This document shows positions 33,512 to 42,585 of a DNA stretch of 53,985 nt, in pieces (the first letter of the stretch is position 1; each line of letters opens with the position of its first letter). The stretch covers positions 1-53,985 of the forward strand of contig JAFUUX010000019.1 in the NCBI GenBank assembly GCA_017471325.1. The letters run 5' to 3'. The notes beneath the pieces were generated by a model. It was given only the letters and a program-made list of their open reading frames with translations. It did no database searches and was not told the origin of the DNA. Made by a program: the position numbers and the translations under genes. The DNA comes from Lachnospiraceae bacterium (GTDB lineage Bacteria > Bacillota > Clostridia > Lachnospirales > Lachnospiraceae).

Positions 33512-34312
33512 TTACACCTTACTGCCCCGCGCCTGCGCATCCTGCCTTAAAAACGCGACCGTCTTTGCATCCAGTCCCTCCGGCGCGCGCAGCAGTTCTT
33601 CCCGGAAAGTCTCTATGTCTTTCAGCACCTGCGGGTGTACCTTCCCCGTGGACACCCCGCCGATCCCGTGCTCCACCGCTACCAGCCGGCTATAGCCGAT
33701 CCGCACGCCGCTGCGCAGCAGTTTGATAAAATATGTATAATCCTCCACGAGACGGTACGCGGTATCATGCAGTCCGTATTCCTCAAAAACCGCCCTGCTG
33801 CAAAAAGTACAGCAGCCGCTGAGCAGGTTGCGCTTACGGATCATATAGCCGATCAGCCATTTCGGCGACCAGCGCAGTGCTGCTCCCAGCCATAAAGGCG
33901 GCCGCAGTTTCCGCTTTCCGTCCGGGCAGACATCCACCCGCCGGCAGGCCAGCACTTTTTCCTGCCTCTTTTCCATCCGCTCCGCCACGGCAGATACCGT
34001 ATGCGCCGTATGAAAACGGTCCCCGGCGCAGCAGCTGATGAAATATTTCCCGGCGGACAGACCGATCACTTTGTTGATATGCCGCACCGTGCCCAGATTT
34101 TCTTCATTATGGTTGATCCTGACAGCGGTAAAACGCTCCTTCAGTTCCGAAGCATACGCTTCCAGCAGTGCCGCGTCATAGTCTTTTGAGCCGTCATCAC
34201 TCAGGATCACTTCCATATTTTCATAATCCTGCTGTTTTACGGAAGCGACCGTTTCTTTCAGTTCCGACGCGTTGTTATAGATCAGTATCCAGACAGAGAC
34301 CAGGGGCTTCAC
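33512..34312 (-). CDS. Glycosyltransferase family 2
   Basis: A 266-residue GT-A protein with LVSVWILIYNNASELKETV, EVILSDDGSKDYDAALL and LGTVRHINKVIG. At the usual DxD position it has YFISCCAGDRFHTA, so only one clear acidic residue is present where most relatives have two. Metal use or activity may differ. A LVEDYTYFIKLLRSG block gives the acceptor-side ED. The start is GTG (34310-34312): it overlaps the upstream gene stop by 4 bases (GTGA) and has GGTGGAG upstream. The frame is open further but without a supported start. Confidence 0.84.
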   Translation of the reverse strand: MKPLVSVWILIYNNASELKETVASVKQQDYENMEVILSDDGSKDYDAALLEAYASELKERFTAVRINHNEENLGTVRHINKVIGLSAGKYFISCCAGDRFHTAHTVSAVAERMEKRQEKVLACRRVDVCPDGKRKLRPPLWLGAALRWSPKWLIGYMIRKRNLLSGCCTFCSRAVFEEYGLHDTAYRLVEDYTYFIKLLRSGVRIGYSRLVAVEHGIGGVSTGKVHPQVLKDIETFREELLRAPEGLDAKTVAFLRQDAQARGSKV

Positions 34313-35352
34313 GTTGCTCCACCTTCTTTTTGGGATCTTTTCTGCGCTTCCTCCTCTTCGATCACTTCCTCCACCTTTGCCGTTGCCGCCTCCTGCCATA
34401 CCCTCATATCCGTCTGGTCATACGTCAGTTTGCGCACATGATACTGCACATCCTCGATCAGTTTGCGGTTTGCTGACATGACATCCGCCAGCATGCCGAT
34501 GACAAAGGTGACAAACCCCAGTATGATCAGGGTGCAGGCCAGGATCAGTGACTGGATATGTCCCGCATTCCTGCCGTTGAAATAATAGAACAGGAAACGG
34601 ATCCCTATCCCCGTACCGATCAGAAACGGTATCAGTCCCAGCACCGTAAGCACTGCCAGGGAACGGTACATTAACAGTGCCCGCAGGATCGTCAGCATGG
34701 ATTTTTTCACATACCCTCCCATGCTGCTGAACAGGCGGGATTTGCGCAGTTCCGGATTGGTACGGATGGGTACGGAGGTGATGGCCATCTTGTTCCGCCC
34801 CGCCTGCACGATCGTTTCCAGCGTATAAGTATACTCATTCACCACATTAAGGTGCATGGCCGCTTCCCTGGAAAACGCGCGGAAACCTGACGGCGCATCC
34901 GGGATGCCTGTTTTAGAGGCCTTGCGCACCACCCAGCTGCCGAAATGCTGCAACTTCTTTTTCAGCCAGGAAAAATGCGGTGTATCGTCAATGGGGCGTT
35001 CACCGATCACGATATCCGCCTTTCCCTCCAGGATCGGTGCCACCAGTTTTGCAATGTCTTCACCGCAATACTGGTTATCCGCATCCGTATTTACAATGAT
35101 ATCCGCGCCATAGGACAAGCAGGCTTCGATCCCCGCCATAAAGCCTTTTGCCAGACCCTTATTGCGAGTAAAGCTCACGACATGGTGCACTCCCCAGTTC
35201 ATCGCCACTTCCACGGTCTTATCCGTGCTGCCGTCATCTATGATCAGATACTCGATCTCATCGATCCCGTCGATCTGCCTTGGCAGGTCGTTCAATGCGA
35301 TCTCCAGCGTTTCCGCCTCATTATAGCAGGGGATCTGTATGATCAGTTTCAT
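34309..35352 (-). CDS. Polyprenyl-phosphate glycosyltransferase (DPM1/GtrB-like GT2) with membrane helices
   Basis: A 347-residue protein. MKLIIQIPCYNEAETLEIAL, YLIIDDGSTDKTVEVA, NKGLAKGFMAGIEACL and IIVNTDADNQYCGEDI give the catalytic GT2 domain, and DAPSGFRAFSREAA with YTYTLETIVQAGR is DPM1-like. Two C-terminal helices (LAVLTVLGLIPFLIGTGIGI; LILACTLIILGFVTFVIGML) follow, then a cytosolic Gln/Glu/Lys-rich tail. It is predicted to charge undecaprenyl phosphate with a sugar for the GT-C-like protein encoded directly upstream, whose stop overlaps this ATG by 4 bases. Confidence 0.88.
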   Translation of the reverse strand: MKLIIQIPCYNEAETLEIALNDLPRQIDGIDEIEYLIIDDGSTDKTVEVAMNWGVHHVVSFTRNKGLAKGFMAGIEACLSYGADIIVNTDADNQYCGEDIAKLVAPILEGKADIVIGERPIDDTPHFSWLKKKLQHFGSWVVRKASKTGIPDAPSGFRAFSREAAMHLNVVNEYTYTLETIVQAGRNKMAITSVPIRTNPELRKSRLFSSMGGYVKKSMLTILRALLMYRSLAVLTVLGLIPFLIGTGIGIRFLFYYFNGRNAGHIQSLILACTLIILGFVTFVIGMLADVMSANRKLIEDVQYHVRKLTYDQTDMRVWQEAATAKVEEVIEEEEAQKRSQKEGGAT

Positions 35353-37418
35353 TTATCTTCCTCCTCCATCATCAACAGTACCACGGGGGTTTCCAGTGAC
35401 GTCGCCTCCACCGGATATGGCAGCGTCCACATCCGTTTTTCCACCCAGTCATAGACCGAACCGTGTATGGTTCCGCGGTAGATCACTTTCCAGCCATTAT
35501 CTTCTGCGTTTTTGACTGTATCTCCGATATCGTAACTCAACAGGAATACTTTCTGATATCTCCCGCCATAGTCCATCATCTGTCGCTTGATCTGCACTTC
35601 ATTCAGGAAATACACATCTGCGCCGGAGATGCCTTTGATCGGCAGCGCAAATACGCGCTGGCAGCGGTAGCCCTGCTCGTTGATCAGCACCGCATCCTGC
35701 TCTCCGATACAGGAAGTAACGCTCTCGATCACTTCATATTCCGCATAAGTCATATCCTTTGCGGTATACAGGATACGGCTCTGCCAGATCGTCAAGCCGA
35801 TCAGCACGACATACAGCGGCACCAGCACCGCCCGGCGCCTGCGGTGCAGCAGATAGCCGGATAGCACGATCGGCAGGAAGATAAACGGCGTCAGATACCG
35901 CGCATAATAAAAGTAATAATACACGATCACCCATAAAAACCCGCAATACATCCAGAGGACATAGTACAGGGAAAAGGAAAGCACCATCAGCCTGCGGTCC
36001 CAAAACAGCGCCGCGCCCCGTTTCGCCACGGCGATCACCGCCGCCGGCAGAAGGATAAACCCCGTCATCAGCAGATATCCCATGATAAAGAAAAACGGAT
36101 AGTAATGCGTGGCGTCCCTTCTTTGCCAGTACTTGAAGATAAAATAGGCCAGTGTCACAAAGCCGAGCCCTGTCAGCACTTTCTTTGCGATCCCGGCAGC
36201 CTTTCTGCTGCGCGCCAGTTTTCGGAACAGCCCCGGCAGCGGATTCTTCCTGCCCGTCACCAGAAATACCGCCGTGAGCACCATGCAGACCAGTGCCGCC
36301 CCCCATACCACTGCTTCGATATTGTTTTCATTCAGCAGTCCGCCGGTCTTTCCAAACAACTGGTCAAAGTTTTTGATCGTATATACCTCTGCCGTATGCA
36401 GCATCATGGAAAAGCCGCAGCCATACCCCGGCAGTATCATCAGCAGCGCCCGCAAAAATCCGCGCCTGCGGGAATACAGATAGTTCAGCAGGTACAGGAT
36501 CACGATCAGCGGCATCATCACGGTGATCAGGATATGCAGCATGCAGATCCCCAGCACCGGCAGCGCCGTATACAGCGGCCTGGTCTCCTTATCCTCTTCC
36601 GTAAGCAGCACAAACCAGTGTGTGATAAACGCCGCCAGCACGATCTCTGTCAGCGTATTCTGCGCGCTCCACAAAAACACGGGGGATACGGTATACAGTA
36701 CCGCAGACAGCATGACAAAATGCCGCTTGAAACGCAGATTCCGGCAAAGCTGCCATACGTTTCCGATCGAGAGCAGATAGCACAGCGTCAGGATCCCGGA
36801 CATTTTTTTCATGCCAAACAGCCTGCCCCATAACGCTAAAAGTGCCGGAAACGTCCCCAAGCCGTGCAGCACGCCAGAAAGTTCCTCCGGCTTGGCCTCC
36901 TCCTTATCCACGTTCAGATACAGCCCTTCCATATCCCGGACCTCGCGGACGTATTCGCCTTTTTCCCAGCGGATATACAGATTCTGATACTCCGGAAAAG
37001 TGATCTCATCCTCATAACGGTCGTTCATGAAGTACATGGCGCGTATCTGATACAGTCCCTCATCCTGGCCGGTTCCAAAAAAATCCGCCCTCTGGTTCCC
37101 ACATATCAATGCAGCGGCCACAAGAATGATTGCAAGCGGAAGATATGTTCCCGCCCGCAGTGAAAGTTTGGGCAGTTTTCCTTTCTGCTGCCAGAAAAGT
37201 CCTGCCGAAAGGGCTGCCGGCAGGATCAGCGTCAGCCCCGCCGCGCGCTCCACACGGAATGCTCCCAGCCAGAACAGCAGGCCGGATACCAGCACATAAA
37301 ACGCCAGATAACTGCTGATCCCCTGGATCAGCACTTTGCCCAATTCCGTTTTCCGATAGATCAGGGCCGTCATGAAACAGCATAGGGCTGTCCCGGCCAA
37401 AAATAAAAACATCAGCAT
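35349..37418 (-). CDS. Large polytopic membrane glycosyltransferase, GT-C-like
   Basis: A 689-residue integral membrane protein with about 13 hydrophobic segments. NQRADFFGTGQDEGLYQIRA in the first large external loop carries the acidic D-E pair expected at a GT-C active site. Further features are SAQNTLTEIVLAAFITHWFV, ATHYYPFFFIMGYLLM, a very aromatic WVIVYYYFYYARYLTPFI helix and a soluble C-terminal domain of about 150 residues. It probably transfers a sugar from a polyprenyl-phosphate donor on the outer face, or polymerises the glycan (inference). The ATG at 37418 overlaps the GT4 stop by 7 bases; a second ATG at 37412 overlaps by one base and is equally possible. Confidence 0.75.
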   Translation of the reverse strand: MLMFLFLAGTALCCFMTALIYRKTELGKVLIQGISSYLAFYVLVSGLLFWLGAFRVERAAGLTLILPAALSAGLFWQQKGKLPKLSLRAGTYLPLAIILVAAALICGNQRADFFGTGQDEGLYQIRAMYFMNDRYEDEITFPEYQNLYIRWEKGEYVREVRDMEGLYLNVDKEEAKPEELSGVLHGLGTFPALLALWGRLFGMKKMSGILTLCYLLSIGNVWQLCRNLRFKRHFVMLSAVLYTVSPVFLWSAQNTLTEIVLAAFITHWFVLLTEEDKETRPLYTALPVLGICMLHILITVMMPLIVILYLLNYLYSRRRGFLRALLMILPGYGCGFSMMLHTAEVYTIKNFDQLFGKTGGLLNENNIEAVVWGAALVCMVLTAVFLVTGRKNPLPGLFRKLARSRKAAGIAKKVLTGLGFVTLAYFIFKYWQRRDATHYYPFFFIMGYLLMTGFILLPAAVIAVAKRGAALFWDRRLMVLSFSLYYVLWMYCGFLWVIVYYYFYYARYLTPFIFLPIVLSGYLLHRRRRAVLVPLYVVLIGLTIWQSRILYTAKDMTYAEYEVIESVTSCIGEQDAVLINEQGYRCQRVFALPIKGISGADVYFLNEVQIKRQMMDYGGRYQKVFLLSYDIGDTVKNAEDNGWKVIYRGTIHGSVYDWVEKRMWTLPYPVEATSLETPVVLLMMEEEDK

Positions 37419-38545
37419 TTTTTCAGGATTTCCTTATATAAGTTTTCCAAACCGGCCAGCATGGCTTCCTGCGTGAAATTTTTCTCCGGCACCATCCGGA
37501 AAGCGCGCGCATCCCCGCTGACCGCCATCTGAAGTTTTTCCGCCAGATCCCCTGCATCCCGGTTTTTGAAATGCCGGCATCTGCCAAAAGCCACCTCCGG
37601 CAGGGAACCGCCGTCACTGTAGATCAGCGGTGTACCGATCTGGCAGGCCTCCAGCGCGCTGAAGCCAAAGCCCTCCGTCAAAGACGGCACGACCACGCAG
37701 TCTGCCTGCGCGATGCAGGCGCTCAGCGCGTCCCTTGCCACGGAAGGCCGTATCTTTACCACATCCGTAAGCTTCCACTTTTCGATCGACCGGATAAACT
37801 CCTGCCGCGGCTTTGCCGGTTCTTTTCCCAGCAGGAAGCAGAACGATACTCCCGTCAGGTCCACGCCCCGCTCTTTCAGCAGCCGTATCGCCTGCGCATA
37901 GATATGCACGCCCTTGGTCTTTCCCGGTCTGCCGTAGTACAAAAACACTTTTTCTTCTTTTTTTATGCCAAAATATCGCCGCAGGGAAAATGCCGCATCG
38001 GTCTGCTGCGTCTTTCCCATCTCATTTGCCAGATACACCCGGCGCACATCCCGCCTGCCGATATATTTCAGATAATCCCGCCTGGTCGCCTCCGAGATCG
38101 CGTGGATCATCGTAAAACGCTGCCTGCAGGCATACTGCTCCACTGCCAGGTAGATCAGCGCCCGGTGAAAAGCATCCGACCAGAACCACTTCTGCCCGCG
38201 CACTTCATAAACCGTCAGAAGCGACGGTTTATGATACTTTTTCGCCAGCCTGCTCACCACCGGCGCCGTGGTAAAGATCGAAGTATGCACCACATCGCAC
38301 CATTCGATATGGCGCTCGATATCGCTCTGCCTAGGAAACGGGTGGCCAAACATCGACTTCCAGGGACAGTACCACACCAGGATCCCGTCGATGTTGCGCT
38401 TGCCGCTGTATTCCTCACCCACCTGCTCCGCGACCACGCGTACCTCATGGCCGCGCTGCACCATCCCTTTGGCCACATCATAAAACATTGTCTCACCGCC
38501 GCCTACATAGGGGTAAAAGTGCGGCAGTATGATCGCTATCTTCAT
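37412..38545 (-). CDS. Glycosyltransferase family 4 (GT-B)
   Basis: A 377-residue GT-B enzyme. KIAIILPHFYPYVGGGETMF is the classic N-terminal GT4 loop with the triple Gly that contacts the donor phosphates. The C-terminal domain has FLYYGRPGKTKGVHIYAQAI, VVVPSLTEGFGFSALEACQIG (E-x7-E) and YSDGGSLPEVAFG. No membrane helix is seen. Its ATG overlaps the stop of the second ABC exporter by 4 bases, so it is the second gene of the middle glycan run. The donor is unknown. Confidence 0.9.
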   Translation of the reverse strand: MKIAIILPHFYPYVGGGETMFYDVAKGMVQRGHEVRVVAEQVGEEYSGKRNIDGILVWYCPWKSMFGHPFPRQSDIERHIEWCDVVHTSIFTTAPVVSRLAKKYHKPSLLTVYEVRGQKWFWSDAFHRALIYLAVEQYACRQRFTMIHAISEATRRDYLKYIGRRDVRRVYLANEMGKTQQTDAAFSLRRYFGIKKEEKVFLYYGRPGKTKGVHIYAQAIRLLKERGVDLTGVSFCFLLGKEPAKPRQEFIRSIEKWKLTDVVKIRPSVARDALSACIAQADCVVVPSLTEGFGFSALEACQIGTPLIYSDGGSLPEVAFGRCRHFKNRDAGDLAEKLQMAVSGDARAFRMVPEKNFTQEAMLAGLENLYKEILKKC

Positions 38546-40287
38546 GCGCTCTCCTCCAGCGTCGCCGGCAGTATATTTCCGTTTTCCACTTTATACAGAC
38601 GGTCGCAGTTTTCGATGGTCTTTAAGCGGTGGGCGATGATCACCATGGTCTTGTGCCCCTTCAGGGCGTTGATGGCCTCCATGATCGCCGCTTCCGTATC
38701 ATTATCCAGCGCGGAAGTCGCCTCATCAAAGACCAGCAGTTCCGGATCGTGATACAGCGCCCTGGCGATGCCGATCCGCTGGCGCTGTCCGCCGGATAAA
38801 CGCACGCCCCGGTCGCCGATCTCGGTGTCCAGACCTTCCGGCAGGCTGCGCACAAATTCCTCCATCTGCGCTTCTCTCAGCACCTCCCAGATCCTGACCT
38901 CATCCATCTCCTCCGGCCTTACGCCAAAGGCCACATTTGCCCGGATCGTTGTATCCAGCATGTAGATATTCTGCGCGATATAGCCGATGTCCGACAGCCA
39001 GGCCGGATCACTGCCCTGGATCTCCCTGCCATCCGCCAGGATCTTCCCTGCCTGCGGTGTGAGCAGACCCAGAAGGATATCGATCACCGTGGTCTTTCCG
39101 GCACCGGAAGCGCCGATCACGCCCACGCTTTCACCGATGGCGATGCGCATATCCGCCCCGTGAAAGATATCCTTTTCAGAATTGGGATAGCGGAAACAGA
39201 TCCCCTCCAGCCGGATCTCGTCCTTTAAGTGCATCCGTGCTCCCTGCTGTACTTCCTTCGTCTCCTGCAGCCCGGCAACATTGATATTGTCGCAGACATA
39301 ATTTAATGACGGCTCGTAATAGGCGATCGTCGATAAATGCGTGGAAATACGGTTGACACTGGGCATCAGCCGCACCGCCGCCAGCCCGAATGCCGTCAGC
39401 TGCGGCAGCATGGCATTTAAGTCTCCGCCGTGCAGCACCGTAAAGAGCATATAAGCCAGAAGCCCCACGATGCAGACCATCTCGATCACCAGACGGGGCG
39501 CATTGTTATAAACCGAATACTTTCTGGTCACGCCGGCCAGACTGGTATAAGCCTCTGAAAACGCCTTCAGGAAAAAGCCCTCCTTTGCCGCCACTTTCAC
39601 ATCCTTGATGCCAAAGACCGACTGCTGCATCCATTTCATGGTACCGACCTGCTGCTTTACAAGTTCTTTTCCCAGCCGGCCCAGACGCGGCTTTAAGACA
39701 AAGACGATAAAGAGCAGCATCACCAGCATCAGCGCCGCGATACTCATCGTCATCTTGAAATCCACGACCAGCAGCAGCAGGCAGAGACAGATGGATACCG
39801 CGATCTCCGTCAGCAGTTTCATGACCTCCTGCAGCAGTTCGCACACATGCGGGATATCCTTATTGATCGTCTGAAAGATCGCGTTGACATCCGCATTCAG
39901 GTAAAAACTGTACGGCCGGTTCAGATAGTCCGAAAGCAGGCGCACGCAGGTACCGGATTCCAGTTTCGTGGCAAAACGCGCCTGCGCATCATAGAGCACC
40001 AGCATATACAGATTTTTCACAACAAAAACCGCCATGGCCGCCACCAGCAGTAGTCTGACAAAGCCGTCCCTCTCCACCGTGCCGATCCCCAGCACGGCAA
40101 AGAGCAGTTTTACATAGTGGTTTTCCAGGATCGTCTCCGGGCTCACCACGGCCGAGATCAGGGGAATGATGATCGACACACCCAGGGTTTCCAGAAGCGC
40201 ACTGAAAAAGATCAGTATGCACAGCAGGATCACGCTGCGCTTCTGTTTTCGCGTTAATAACTGTTTCAGCCGGCGGTATACGTTCAT
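38542..40287 (-). CDS. MsbA/PglK-type ABC exporter (membrane + ATPase in one chain)
   Basis: A 581-residue half-transporter with about six helices in residues 1-320 (RSVILLCILIFFSALLETLG is the first). The ATPase domain has Walker A IGASGAGKTTV, Q-loop YIAQNIYM, signature LSGGQRQRIGIARAL, Walker B LLVFDEATSALD and H-loop IIAHRLKT. It is similar in plan to the exporter at 16475-18253 but clearly divergent, so the two runs probably export different lipid-linked glycans (inference). It is the first gene of the middle run, and its start faces the divergent acetyltransferase gene across a 199-base gap. Confidence 0.88.
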   Translation of the reverse strand: MNVYRRLKQLLTRKQKRSVILLCILIFFSALLETLGVSIIIPLISAVVSPETILENHYVKLLFAVLGIGTVERDGFVRLLLVAAMAVFVVKNLYMLVLYDAQARFATKLESGTCVRLLSDYLNRPYSFYLNADVNAIFQTINKDIPHVCELLQEVMKLLTEIAVSICLCLLLLVVDFKMTMSIAALMLVMLLFIVFVLKPRLGRLGKELVKQQVGTMKWMQQSVFGIKDVKVAAKEGFFLKAFSEAYTSLAGVTRKYSVYNNAPRLVIEMVCIVGLLAYMLFTVLHGGDLNAMLPQLTAFGLAAVRLMPSVNRISTHLSTIAYYEPSLNYVCDNINVAGLQETKEVQQGARMHLKDEIRLEGICFRYPNSEKDIFHGADMRIAIGESVGVIGASGAGKTTVIDILLGLLTPQAGKILADGREIQGSDPAWLSDIGYIAQNIYMLDTTIRANVAFGVRPEEMDEVRIWEVLREAQMEEFVRSLPEGLDTEIGDRGVRLSGGQRQRIGIARALYHDPELLVFDEATSALDNDTEAAIMEAINALKGHKTMVIIAHRLKTIENCDRLYKVENGNILPATLEESA

Positions 40288-40320
40288 CTTTTCTTTATCA
40301 ACCTACCTGTAAACATACAT

Positions 40321-40334
40321 GTATCTGTTCAGAA
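40321..40334 (+). repeat. Isolated MITE end
   Basis: GTATCTGTTCAGAA matches 13 of 14 bases of the element end GTAACTGTTCAGAA. No partner end lies nearby, so this may be a decayed remnant or chance. Confidence 0.35.
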
Positions 40335-40450
40335 ACGTCCTGCGCTTCCGGATGATTACACATACATAATCTATGATAGTATATCATACTTTCCGGAATT
40401 TGCATAATGTTTTATGTAACCTGTCGCTGCCAAATCCCACTATTTTCTGT

Positions 40451-40479
40451 TCCACAGATCCGTCTGTTTATGGTATAAT
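40451..40479 (+). promoter_or_regulatory. Promoter of the acetyltransferase gene, overlapping its start
   Basis: TCCACA (40451-40456), 17 bases, then a perfect TATAAT (40474-40479). Transcription would start about seven bases later, at or next to the ATG at 40487. A leaderless mRNA is therefore predicted. Confidence 0.65.
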
Positions 40480-40486
40480 GAAAAGC

Positions 40487-41044
40487 ATGAAAAAAGAACT
40501 GAAAGAACTGATACAATCCGACTTAAAACGCAGTTATGACCTGCCGCTTTCCGGCAAAGAGCGCTTTTTCTTTCCGCTGCAGCTGAAATATGCCGTGCTA
40601 TGGCGGAAGACCTCTTATTACCGCAAAAAAGGCGGTCTGCTGGGAAAACTCTATGCCCTGCGGCTGGAAAAACTCTCCGAACGCACGCAGATCCAGATCC
40701 CGCCGGAAGTCACTGCCGGCCCGGGACTCTATATCGGTCATTTGGGACGTATCATCCTGCATCCGGATACGGTGCTGGGAAAAAATGTGAACCTTGCCAC
40801 CGGCATCACCATCGGCCAGGCCAACCGCGGCGCCGGAAAAGGAACCCCGGTGATCGGGGATGATGTGTGGATCGGCACCAATGCCGTGATCGTAGGCGGC
40901 ATCAGGATCGGTAATGATGTGCTGATCGCCCCCGGTGCTTATGTCAATACCGATGTGCCGGATCACTCTGTGGTGATCGGCAATCCCGCCGTGATCCACC
41001 ACAGCGAACACGCCACAAAGGATTATATCAACCGGCGGGTATAA
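40487..41044 (+). CDS. Serine-acetyltransferase-like hexapeptide (LbH) acyltransferase
   Basis: A 185-residue left-handed beta-helix acyltransferase, probably acetyl-CoA dependent. A helical N-terminal part (about 1-75) precedes hexapeptide turns: GPGLYIGHLGRIILHPDTVL, VNLATGITIGQAN (active-site HLG and IGQ region), VIGDDVWIGTNAVIVGGIRI and VLIAPGAYVNTDVPDHSVVI. The layout matches CysE-like and capsule O-acetyltransferases; the location between glycan runs favours sugar or amino-acid O-acetylation of the surface glycan. The start is ATG 40487 (MKKELKEL), with an ATG at 40478 also in frame inside TATAATG. No ribosome binding site precedes either, which fits leaderless translation. It is the only plus-strand gene among the glycan genes. 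Confidence 0.86.
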   Translation: MKKELKELIQSDLKRSYDLPLSGKERFFFPLQLKYAVLWRKTSYYRKKGGLLGKLYALRLEKLSERTQIQIPPEVTAGPGLYIGHLGRIILHPDTVLGKNVNLATGITIGQANRGAGKGTPVIGDDVWIGTNAVIVGGIRIGNDVLIAPGAYVNTDVPDHSVVIGNPAVIHHSEHATKDYINRRV

Positions 41045-41108
41045 GCAGAAGGCGGCGCTTCAGATCACGCAGCGGATACCCCTGTCTGTAACCGGCTGCG
41101 CCTGCCGG

Positions 41109-42569
41109 TCATTGTGCCCGCTCAAACAAAATGAGCCGCCGGACATTCTCCGGCACCTCCATGATATAGTCCGTGCCGTCATAATCAAAGAAATCATCAT
41201 CTGCCATCAGATAGATCTTTTGCACGCCCTGCCGCGCATATTCCTCAAAACAGCCATCCAGCCCAGGATCTTTGGTAAAGAGCACTTCCACATCCAGCCC
41301 GCCCTGCCTGCACAGGTAAAAATCCGCCCAGCCCCTGGCGCAGTAATCACCGATCGTATCATAAGAAAGCGCCACGATACGGACATCAGGCTGCTCCGCA
41401 TCTCCCTGTTCGATGATATGATCCGAAGAATCCGACGCATCCCTCGCCTGTGAGTTCATCTCCCATCCGGCCTTCTGGTTTCCCTTATAGCAGGCAGTCA
41501 GAAAGAAAAGCAGCGGCAGGATCCTGAGCCATTTCTTTTTAGCACACAGATCCCAGCATTCCTGCGCCGCCCCCGCGATCAGCAGCAGCATTCCCGGCAG
41601 GATCGAGATAAAATAGCGGTTTTCATACAGGCCGCCGCCCTTGCTGATATACCTGCTGTAAATAAATATGCCGCTCAGAACCAGCGCCGGTGCCGCCAGC
41701 AGAAAGCTCTCCACGCTCAGCCAGCGCTTCTTTTTCGCTGTCATAAAAAACAGCAGCAGATATGCCAGTCCGAAGATTCCGGTGAGGATCACATTCCCTC
41801 CCAGCAGATAAGCGACCGTCCCCGGCAGTGCCATAAATTCCGGCTTTGGTATCCAGAAATCCGCAGCGGATACATCTGTACTCAGCCTGGTGGCAATAAA
41901 CCATGGCAGGAAGATCCCGCCCGCACCAAAAAAGGGGACCAGGTACTTCCGGTCCTTTTTCCCCAGCAGGACCATGAGCAGCGCGCCGGCACCCAGCAGC
42001 GCAAAAAAGAGCACCCCGAAATAATGGGAAAACACCAGCAGCAGCAGGGAAACAAACGCTGCCGCCCCGCGCTTCCTGCTCTCTTTTTCGTGAAACAAAA
42101 GCAGGCAGTACATCGAAGATGCCGCCCCGTAAAACATCAGGGAATATGCCCGCAGTTCCGTACCGATACGGTTGCGCACCGTAGTGGAACATAGACAGAG
42201 CGCCAGCACCGCCAGTGCTGCCGCCTTCCCGTAGCGCTTCCATGCAAACAGCCCCAGAAACAGCGCCGCCCCCATCGTCAGCAGCACGCTCAGCTGCAGC
42301 AGGCAGAATTCCTGCGCCGGCAGGAAATGGTAGACCGGCCACAACAGCAGGGCATACAGCGGCAGGTTGCTGGCCTCACTCGTTAAATAGATCCGCAGCA
42401 GTTCCGGTATCGTCCTTTTCCCGCACACAAAGCCCACCATGGCCATCTCATCATACCAGAACTCTTTCTCTGAACAGCCGTACAAAAGCATTCCCCAGAG
42501 CCAGCACAAAAGCCCGCAGAAGCAGGCCAGAAAGAGCATATTCTTTTTCTTTTCATCCAGCTGATACAT
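41109..42569 (-). CDS. Polytopic membrane glycosyltransferase, GT-C (PMT/ArnT-like)
   Basis: A 486-residue protein with about ten helices. KEFWYDEMAMVGFVCGKRTI after the first helix has the D-E pair at the catalytic position of GT39-like GT-C enzymes. NLPLYALLLWPVYHFL follows at the right distance and RNRIGTELRAYSLMFYGAAS is a typical conserved loop. A short soluble C-terminal domain (about 370-486, with ALSYDTIGDYCARGW) ends the protein. It should move a sugar from polyprenyl phosphate onto the glycan outside the membrane. It is the last gene of the right glycan run. The substrate is unknown. Confidence 0.83.
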   Translation of the reverse strand: MYQLDEKKKNMLFLACFCGLLCWLWGMLLYGCSEKEFWYDEMAMVGFVCGKRTIPELLRIYLTSEASNLPLYALLLWPVYHFLPAQEFCLLQLSVLLTMGAALFLGLFAWKRYGKAAALAVLALCLCSTTVRNRIGTELRAYSLMFYGAASSMYCLLLFHEKESRKRGAAAFVSLLLLVFSHYFGVLFFALLGAGALLMVLLGKKDRKYLVPFFGAGGIFLPWFIATRLSTDVSAADFWIPKPEFMALPGTVAYLLGGNVILTGIFGLAYLLLFFMTAKKKRWLSVESFLLAAPALVLSGIFIYSRYISKGGGLYENRYFISILPGMLLLIAGAAQECWDLCAKKKWLRILPLLFFLTACYKGNQKAGWEMNSQARDASDSSDHIIEQGDAEQPDVRIVALSYDTIGDYCARGWADFYLCRQGGLDVEVLFTKDPGLDGCFEEYARQGVQKIYLMADDDFFDYDGTDYIMEVPENVRRLILFERAQ

Positions 42570-42585
42570 ATTCCGTGTCTCTCAT

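Noticed and set aside
37571..38752. Plus-strand frame of 393 codons
   Set aside because: It is antisense to a GT4 and an ABC exporter with complete motifs.
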